Below, piece by piece: positions 57,952 to 64,000 of a stretch of DNA of 64,000 nt. Location of the stretch: the NCBI RefSeq assembly GCF_019703855.1, contig NZ_AP024086.1, forward strand, positions 2,996,501-3,060,500. Reading direction: 5' to 3'. Numbering within the stretch: position 1 is the stretch's first letter; each line of letters opens with the position of its first letter. The stretch comes from Desulfomarina profundi (GTDB lineage Bacteria > Desulfobacterota > Desulfobulbia > Desulfobulbales > Desulfocapsaceae). The translations under genes were made by a program, and so were the position numbers. The notes beneath the pieces are model-generated. The model was not told the origin of the DNA. It made no database searches and saw only the letters and a list, made by a program, of their open reading frames with translations.

Positions 57952-60900
57952 ATGCAAATCACAGGCTCTCTGGAGCAATATAAAAAACTTTCTCCATTCG
58001 AACAGGCCCTGATGCAGTTTCTCTCCATTGTCTATGAACCTGCACATTCAACACTTATTGTCAACTGCCTGCGAAAGCTCGAATTGAAAAATCCCAGGGG
58101 GAACAGACCGACAGTTGCCAATCTCAACCACTATCTGACAAAATTTGAACAGCTGGGCCTCCTCACCCCAAAACGCCAGTGTTCTCCCGAAATTGTTGAA
58201 ATCCTGAGTAAACTTGCAGTAAAAGAAGGTACATTTCCTCTCTACGCGAAAGCAATTCAAGATGAAGCACCTGTTTCCTATTATTACGGCAAATGGACAA
58301 CCCGATGCTGGCGGGCCATGCGTGAAATGCGTATTGGCATCTATACTCAACAGTTCAACCTGATAGATGATGCCCAGGAATTTCTGGAAAACCAGTGTCG
58401 AGAGCTGGTTGATACTCCCCCACCAACTGTCCAGGTTATGACAGATCCCTTCGATGCTGACTGGTTCCGCGGGCTCCCCACCTCCTTTCAATTCTACCTG
58501 CTCAGCAATGTCCTGCAATACGGCCAGGAAACACTCTCCGACTATCCGGAGATACTCGCATTTCTGTCGGATGAAACAGAATTTTCATCACTGGGTGTTG
58601 ATGAATTCCTTCCGTTTAAAAGATTACTTTTTATCGAACTTCTTTTCAGAGGGTGTTTTTCCGAGGCAAAAGAACTCGTACTCTCCAACAGAAATTCATT
58701 CCAGGGAACCGGCGCCCTTGGCTCCCTCCATTTCCTCACAGGCAGTAACACAGAGGCCATCGCAGCTTATCAGGAAGATTTACGCTTCCTGGGAAAATAC
58801 AGTAATGACGAAAACGTGGCATTTTTCGGCCCCACCGGCCTCTTTTATATCCTGGCACTGCTTTCTGAACAGGAAAAGGATTTTCCGGCCATCGCCAATC
58901 AGATAGGTATTGCCCTCTCTCTGTTTCGAACGGCAAAGGAAAACGATGCCTACAATTACCTGGCAACCGTTGTCAATTCCCAAATCTCGAAAGGTATGCA
59001 GGGCACCGAAATAATACTGCCTGAAGAGAAAGACAGAAACGCACTGACTGTCGTTTTTGCCGGTCTCTGCCAATACTGGCTGAACAGCTCCCTCTCTCCG
59101 GAACTGGAAAGAGAAATTCTCACTTTCTTCAACCGTGCCAGAACGGGGAACTATGATTTCTTCACCATCATCCTGGGTGACATTCTGGCCACCGTCAGCC
59201 ATGACAACAGTGAATATATTGCCATAACGTCCTCCCTGCGCGAAAAATCAGGCATCCTTTCGCTCCTGTCCATTTTGGAGCCGGAAGAACCGTGGAAACG
59301 CAGCCTTCAGGCTCTCATTTACGCGACATCACAGGAGAAAGACAGCCCACAACAATCCATACGCCTGGTCTGGACCATCACCTTCAAAGGGACACGGATC
59401 ACCATTGGCCCGCGGGAACAGAAACTGGCACCAGACGGAGAATGGACCAAGGGAAGACCCATTTCCCTCTCCAGACTCTACCAGACCAGCAAGCTGACTT
59501 ATCTCTCTACCCAGGACAGAAAAATATGTGCTGCAATCAAAAAGGTTCATAATAATGAAACCCACAGCACCAGTTATTATTTTGATATGGACAGAGCCCT
59601 GGTTGCCATGATCGGTCATCCCTTGCTTTTTCTGGCTGAATCCCCGTCAACACCCGTGGAATTCGTTGCAGGAGAACCGGAACTGCTCGTGGAAGAACGG
59701 GGAGAATTTCTCCATATCCGTTTTTCCCAACCCATCTCCACCGACAATATCAGCTATTTCCGTGAGACACCCACACGGGTAAAAATCATCACTATCAACG
59801 AGAACCATCGCCGAATCGCTCAGATAACGGGAAAAGACGGCATGACCGTTCCCCTGTCGGCCAGTGAGCAGGTACTTACCGCCATCGGCAATATTTCTTC
59901 CTTCATGACCGTTCATTCAGCCATCGCCGCCGACAAGGCAAGCAACCGTGCTTCCAACATCACCTATGTGGAGGCCGATTCTACTATCTATATGCATCTC
60001 ATTCCATATGGCACCGGATTTCGCCTGGAAATGTTCGTCAAACCGTTTGCCGAAGGAGGCCACTACCTCAAACCGGGACAGGGTGTGGAAAATATCATGG
60101 CCGAGGTCAAGGGAAAACGGCTGCAGACCAAAAGAAACCTGGCCCAGGAAGAGGAAAGAGCCAGAGATGTTGAAGAACTTTGTCCCATTCTTGATCTGGC
60201 CATTGACATGGAGCAGGAAAATGACCGGGAATGGCACCTCCAGGATCCGGATGACTGTCTCCAGGCCCTGACTGAGCTGCAGGCCATCCGGGACAAGGTT
60301 GTTATCGAGTGGCCCGAGGGAGAAAAACTCACAATCACCCATAAGGCATCCCTGGAGAATCTCAATCTGAAAATCCGCACAAACCGACAAAACTGGTTTG
60401 CCATGAGCGGGAACCTGACTCTTGACCAAGGCCAGGTCATCGAACTCAAAGAGCTGCTGGCAAAGGTAAAGAATGCCTCAGGAAGATTTGTGGAAATAGC
60501 ACCGGGACAGTTCATCGCCCTGACCCAGGAATTCAAGAAACGTCTGGAAGATATGAATATCTTTGCAGACAGTATGGATGATGATTCCAATGAAATTCTC
60601 ATCCACCCTCTGGCGGCCATGCCCCTGGAGAAACTTGCAGCACAGGCAGTAACCGATGCGGATGATGGCTGGAAAAAACAGATTGAAAGAATACAGGCTG
60701 CACAAAATTTCACTCCGGAACTGCCTTCAACCCTCCAGGCGGAACTGCGAGATTACCAGCGCGAAGGCTATAACTGGCTGGCCCGATTGGCCCACTGGGG
60801 AGTCGGCGGCTGTCTTGCAGACGATATGGGCTTGGGAAAGACTCTGCAGTCGCTGGCAATTATTCTGAAACTTGCCGCGAACGGGCCGTCACTGGTTGTT

Positions 60901-62112
60901 GCCCCCACATCTGTTTCCACCAATTGGCAGTCGGAGGTCACCCGGTTCACCCCTACCATCAATATAAAACTGTTTACCGGAAAAGATCGTGAGAAGACGG
61001 TCAAAAATCTCGGTAAATTTGATATGCTGATCACCACATACACTTTGCTGCAGCAGGAGAGTGAACTGCTCTCTTCGGTTAAATGGCAGACTGTCATCCT
61101 GGATGAAGCCCAGGCCATAAAAAATGCTGCAACAAAACGGTCCAAAGCTGCCATGTCCCTGCAGGCAGAATTCAAAATTATTACAACAGGAACCCCCATC
61201 GAAAACCATCTCGGGGAACTTTGGAACCTCTTTCATTTTATCAATCCCGGCCTCCTGGGAAGTCTGAACAGTTTCAACGAACGTTTTGCAATTCCCATAG
61301 AACGCTATCAGGACAGGGATGCCAAACTGAAACTGAAAAAACTGATCCGCCCCTTTATCCTTCGCCGGATAAAATCTCAGGTACTGGAGGAACTGCCATC
61401 GAGAACAGAAATCACCCTTGATGTGAAAATGACTCCCGAAGAAGCTCATTTTTACGAGGCACTGCGACAGAATGCCATTGACCTGCTGGAAAACAGCAAG
61501 AACAGAAAAGGACGCCATATCCAGATTCTCACCGAAATCATGAAACTGAGGCAGGCATGCTGCAATCCCCGTCTTCTGGACAATGACACCAGCATAGAAA
61601 GTTCAAAACTGAAAGTTTTCGCTTCGCTGGTGGAGGAGCTTATCGGCGGAAACCACAAGGCCCTGGTTTTCAGCCAGTTTATTGGCCATCTCCGGATCAT
61701 CAGGGAATATCTAGATGAACAAGGAATCTATTACCAGTATCTCGACGGCAGTACCAGCTCAAAAAAACGTAAAGAACGGGTGGAAGCCTTTCAGTCCGGC
61801 CAGGGTGATCTTTTTCTCATCAGCCTGAAAGCTGGAGGCCTCGGGCTCAATCTCACCGCCGCCGACTATGTCATCCATATGGATCCGTGGTGGAATCCCG
61901 CGGTCGAAGACCAGGCTTCTGACCGGGCCCACAGAATAGGACAGACCCGTCCCGTCACTATTTACAGACTGGTCTGTAAAGATTCCATTGAAGAAAAAAT
62001 CGTCAAACTTCACCAGGAAAAACGGGATCTGGCCGGAAGCCTCCTTGAAGGCAGTGATATCAGTGCCAAAATGAAATCGGATGATCTCCTCGACCTGATC
62101 AAGGCAAGCTGA
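57952..62112 (+). CDS. Large SNF2/RapA-type helicase with a ~900-residue N-terminal region
   Basis: 1386 residues. The C-terminal 480 are a SNF2 ATPase: the Q-like start ELRDYQREGYNWL, Walker A DDMGLGKT (residue 957), Walker B LDEAQAIKN (1051), a TGTPIENHLGELW motif, then helicase C with VFSQFIGHLR and the arginine finger region DRAHRIGQ (about 1322). The first 900 residues are mostly helical and not recognised; similar extensions with SWIM or HEAT-like parts occur in bacterial SNF2 proteins, but no CXC zinc motif is seen here. It may move along dsDNA or strip proteins. It is monocistronic. Confidence 0.88.
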   Translation: MQITGSLEQYKKLSPFEQALMQFLSIVYEPAHSTLIVNCLRKLELKNPRGNRPTVANLNHYLTKFEQLGLLTPKRQCSPEIVEILSKLAVKEGTFPLYAKAIQDEAPVSYYYGKWTTRCWRAMREMRIGIYTQQFNLIDDAQEFLENQCRELVDTPPPTVQVMTDPFDADWFRGLPTSFQFYLLSNVLQYGQETLSDYPEILAFLSDETEFSSLGVDEFLPFKRLLFIELLFRGCFSEAKELVLSNRNSFQGTGALGSLHFLTGSNTEAIAAYQEDLRFLGKYSNDENVAFFGPTGLFYILALLSEQEKDFPAIANQIGIALSLFRTAKENDAYNYLATVVNSQISKGMQGTEIILPEEKDRNALTVVFAGLCQYWLNSSLSPELEREILTFFNRARTGNYDFFTIILGDILATVSHDNSEYIAITSSLREKSGILSLLSILEPEEPWKRSLQALIYATSQEKDSPQQSIRLVWTITFKGTRITIGPREQKLAPDGEWTKGRPISLSRLYQTSKLTYLSTQDRKICAAIKKVHNNETHSTSYYFDMDRALVAMIGHPLLFLAESPSTPVEFVAGEPELLVEERGEFLHIRFSQPISTDNISYFRETPTRVKIITINENHRRIAQITGKDGMTVPLSASEQVLTAIGNISSFMTVHSAIAADKASNRASNITYVEADSTIYMHLIPYGTGFRLEMFVKPFAEGGHYLKPGQGVENIMAEVKGKRLQTKRNLAQEEERARDVEELCPILDLAIDMEQENDREWHLQDPDDCLQALTELQAIRDKVVIEWPEGEKLTITHKASLENLNLKIRTNRQNWFAMSGNLTLDQGQVIELKELLAKVKNASGRFVEIAPGQFIALTQEFKKRLEDMNIFADSMDDDSNEILIHPLAAMPLEKLAAQAVTDADDGWKKQIERIQAAQNFTPELPSTLQAELRDYQREGYNWLARLAHWGVGGCLADDMGLGKTLQSLAIILKLAANGPSLVVAPTSVSTNWQSEVTRFTPTINIKLFTGKDREKTVKNLGKFDMLITTYTLLQQESELLSSVKWQTVILDEAQAIKNAATKRSKAAMSLQAEFKIITTGTPIENHLGELWNLFHFINPGLLGSLNSFNERFAIPIERYQDRDAKLKLKKLIRPFILRRIKSQVLEELPSRTEITLDVKMTPEEAHFYEALRQNAIDLLENSKNRKGRHIQILTEIMKLRQACCNPRLLDNDTSIESSKLKVFASLVEELIGGNHKALVFSQFIGHLRIIREYLDEQGIYYQYLDGSTSSKKRKERVEAFQSGQGDLFLISLKAGGLGLNLTAADYVIHMDPWWNPAVEDQASDRAHRIGQTRPVTIYRLVCKDSIEEKIVKLHQEKRDLAGSLLEGSDISAKMKSDDLLDLIKAS

Positions 62113-62118
62113 TTTTTT

Positions 62119-62160
62119 GTAACTGGTCACAGGATTTGTAACTCTGTGTTTTTATCTACT
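62119..62160. repeat. Repeat family A, end fragment copy 4
   Basis: GTAACTGGTCACAGGATTTG followed by TAACTCTGTGTTTTTATC, one end of family A only, 7 bp after the helicase stop. Confidence 0.6.
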
Positions 62161-62384
62161 TGCCTCTGGATCCCCCACCCTGCGGGTTTTTCGCTCACAG
62201 ATTCAGGTTTCCCTCATTTTTCTGTAAACTCTTTGCTGAAAAACAAATGGAAGTTGGTCATTTTTTTTTTGTTACGTATAATAGTAACAGGAAATGGATT
62301 TCCAACTGATGATTACACAGAATACCTCTCGAATGAGGTATCTGTTTTATTTCCCCTGATCCAGCAAACCCGGATACTATTGCA

Positions 62385-63218
62385 GTGAGAAACAACAACC
62401 ACAGGGAATTTTTCTTTATCCTCCTCTGCACCAGTGCGGTCCTCATGACACTGTTCTTTCGCTCTGCTGTTCATGAAGTTACCGCACCTTTCGTGGAAGA
62501 ACAGGAAAACAGTGATTCCAATCCACAGGCAGCAGGAAAAATGGTCGTTTTTTTTCAGGAAAAACGACCATACACCATTACCTCCAAGGATGGTATGCGT
62601 GGACTGATAGCTACTCCTGTGACCATGTTGTTTGAAAAAATCGGTATGAACTTCATCTGGGAAAGAATGCCCCTCAAACAACAGATGATTCTCATCAAAA
62701 AAAACACGATCCGCGCATGCGGGGCGGGCTGGATCAAAACTGCCGAGGGTGAGATATTCGGCAAATACACACTGCCCATATACAAGAACAAACCGTTTGT
62801 AGCCATAGCACGGGCCGACATTCCGTATCTTAAAGATGTGGAAACGGTTGACAGTCTTCTCTCCGAGTCAAAACTCCGCCTGCTCATCAAGGTCGGACAT
62901 CCTTACGGGCGAAAGATAACAAGGCTCATGGAAGATCTCACTCCCTGGACGGTTTATACGACTGCAGATAACCGCAGTATGCTGAAAATGATCGAGACAC
63001 ACCGGGCAGACTATTGTTTTATGTCCCAGGAAGAGGCCCAGGATCTCCTCCTGTTCTCCGGGCTGAACAGTGAAAAATTCAGATTGATCAGCCTCAGTGA
63101 CAATCCGCCGGGAAATTCTTTTTATCTCCTGTGCTCAAAACAGGTCAAGGACGACACCATCAGACAATTGAACAACGCGATTCGGCATTTTGTCAACATC
63201 CAGGGCAATTCGCCATGA
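62385..63218 (+). CDS. Family 3 solute-binding protein (sensor-linked)
   Basis: 277 residues from GTG 62385. An N-terminal signal or anchor segment is at about 10-27. The PBPb fold is recognised by KMVVFFQEKRPYTI, GLIATPVTMLFEKIG, the positive-residue track and RADYCFMSQEEAQDLL. No Lipobox Cys is seen. The gene overlaps the next sensor gene by 4 bp (ATGA) and there are no ABC permease or ATPase genes, so it probably acts as a ligand-sensing partner rather than an uptake protein. Confidence 0.75.
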   Translation: MRNNNHREFFFILLCTSAVLMTLFFRSAVHEVTAPFVEEQENSDSNPQAAGKMVVFFQEKRPYTITSKDGMRGLIATPVTMLFEKIGMNFIWERMPLKQQMILIKKNTIRACGAGWIKTAEGEIFGKYTLPIYKNKPFVAIARADIPYLKDVETVDSLLSESKLRLLIKVGHPYGRKITRLMEDLTPWTVYTTADNRSMLKMIETHRADYCFMSQEEAQDLLLFSGLNSEKFRLISLSDNPPGNSFYLLCSKQVKDDTIRQLNNAIRHFVNIQGNSP

Positions 63219-64000
63219 ATATTGCCGAACACCACACAAAACTTCCAATATGGGCCATGGGACTGCTGACAATACTGTTCTGCGTCTTTACCCTGTCATA
63301 TGAAAAATACGTGTCAGAACAGGCCCAGGAAAAACTTGACCAGCACGCCCGCATAATTGCCGATGACCTATGGAATTTCAATTTTAATGGGGCTATTGAA
63401 TATCTAAAACTTGCCGCTGACTCCAATCACTATGAAAAACTCGCAGTAATCAGCCATAACGGTGAACTTTTTCAAGAAATTTCTACCTCTTTTCCAACTC
63501 CGCTTGAGTCGATTCTCATCAGAATCCATCTCACATCCAGGGTTATCCTGGTTTCGCAGATAGTATATAACAACAATATTATCGGCTGGATAGAAGCCGT
63601 CTGGATCCCTGAAACATTATATACCCACCTGTTTGTATTCATCTTTTTCCAGATGATTCTTCTGGCGGTTCTGTTATACAGCAGAATAGTCGGAGAAAAG
63701 GTCAAACTTGAACATATGGTCAATGAACGGACCAATGAACTGACCCGTTCCAACTCAATCCTGAAAAAGCAGATTGAAGAGCGCATCCACGCCGAGGAGG
63801 CCTTGAGAAAAAGTGAGGAAAAATATCGATTTCTAGCTGAAAATATTGAGGATGTAATCTGGACCTTGAACACGGATTTCCAATATTCATATGTCAGTCC
63901 GGTGGCCGAAAAAATGTACGGTTGGAAGCCGAAAGAACTGGTAGGATCGGAAATGGACAAGATTCTTGTACCGACATCCTGCACTGTCTTCAGGCAGTTT
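63215..64000 (+). CDS. PAS-domain membrane sensor, N-terminal part (runs off the window)
   Basis: 262 residues are visible. TM1 is at about 11-27, an extracytoplasmic domain is at about 30-125, and TM2 is at about 128-150. A coiled coil (VNERTNELTRSNSILKKQIEER) leads into a PAS domain (KYRFLAENIEDVIWTLN; YVSPVAEKMYGW). A histidine kinase or diguanylate cyclase domain would be expected next but is beyond the edge. It is translationally coupled to the solute-binding protein gene. Confidence 0.85.
   Translation, partial: MNIAEHHTKLPIWAMGLLTILFCVFTLSYEKYVSEQAQEKLDQHARIIADDLWNFNFNGAIEYLKLAADSNHYEKLAVISHNGELFQEISTSFPTPLESILIRIHLTSRVILVSQIVYNNNIIGWIEAVWIPETLYTHLFVFIFFQMILLAVLLYSRIVGEKVKLEHMVNERTNELTRSNSILKKQIEERIHAEEALRKSEEKYRFLAENIEDVIWTLNTDFQYSYVSPVAEKMYGWKPKELVGSEMDKILVPTSCTVFRQF

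Noticed and set aside
1-64000. CRISPR array, prophage or known defence island
   Set aside because: No regularly spaced direct repeats, phage structural genes or cas genes were seen; the repeats are dispersed and palindromic.

Overview
The window looks like a piece of a Desulfobacterota (sulfate-reducer-like) genome, probably near Desulfobulbales. This is inferred from a complete stand-alone dsrC, a soluble Hdr/Mvh electron-bifurcating hydrogenase locus rich in selenocysteine, an NtrC-type sensor/regulator pair, and dispersed short palindromic repeats. No rRNA, CRISPR array or prophage was seen. The one tRNA is tRNA-Pro(CGG).

Layout. 1-1799: start of glutamate synthase large subunit (minus). 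2048-3214: radical SAM protein. 3354-3430: tRNA-Pro, then a palindromic repeat and a metallophosphatase. 4470-7288: sigma-54 response regulator and histidine kinase (minus), divergent from a plus-strand operon at 7657-18368. That operon has a universal stress protein, a TauE/SafE transporter, a TIGR02186-type membrane protein, three related PEP-synthase-like proteins and a receiver-only protein. A convergent SLC13 permease follows. A sigma-54 promoter precedes the operon. 20855-29945: an IclR-controlled peptide ABC transporter with two M20 hydrolases. 30233-31609: MFS transporter. 32280-42532: the selenocysteine Hdr/Mvh hydrogenase locus with a maturation protease, HypD and a HypA-like protein. 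42791-44180: an IS110-type insertion sequence. 44599-54321: GalE, tautomerase, a divergent LigA, threonine aldolase, ABC-F ATPase, M23 peptidase with bactofilin, a zinc-ribbon/ATP-grasp pair, and DsrC. 54911-64000: PpiD, a serine-recombinase-like protein, a large SNF2 helicase, a solute-binding protein and a truncated PAS sensor.

Main points. Four consecutive catalytic genes of the Hdr/Mvh locus (hydrogenase large subunit, MvhD, HdrA and an HTH-HdrC-HdrB fusion) each contain an in-frame TGA where the family has a catalytic or cluster-binding cysteine. Each TGA is followed 15-19 nt later by a hairpin suitable as a bacterial SECIS element. The least understood system is the sigma-54-controlled cluster of three tandem PEP-synthase-like proteins. 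They keep the phosphohistidine swivel domain, lack the PEP-binding barrel, and share a C-terminal domain I do not recognise.

Sequence quality. Six genes are broken by eleven single-base losses. Every one is repaired by adding one G (or C) to a G/C run, and each repaired gene length is then a multiple of three. This points to homopolymer sequencing error rather than gene decay, so these genes are treated as intact in vivo.
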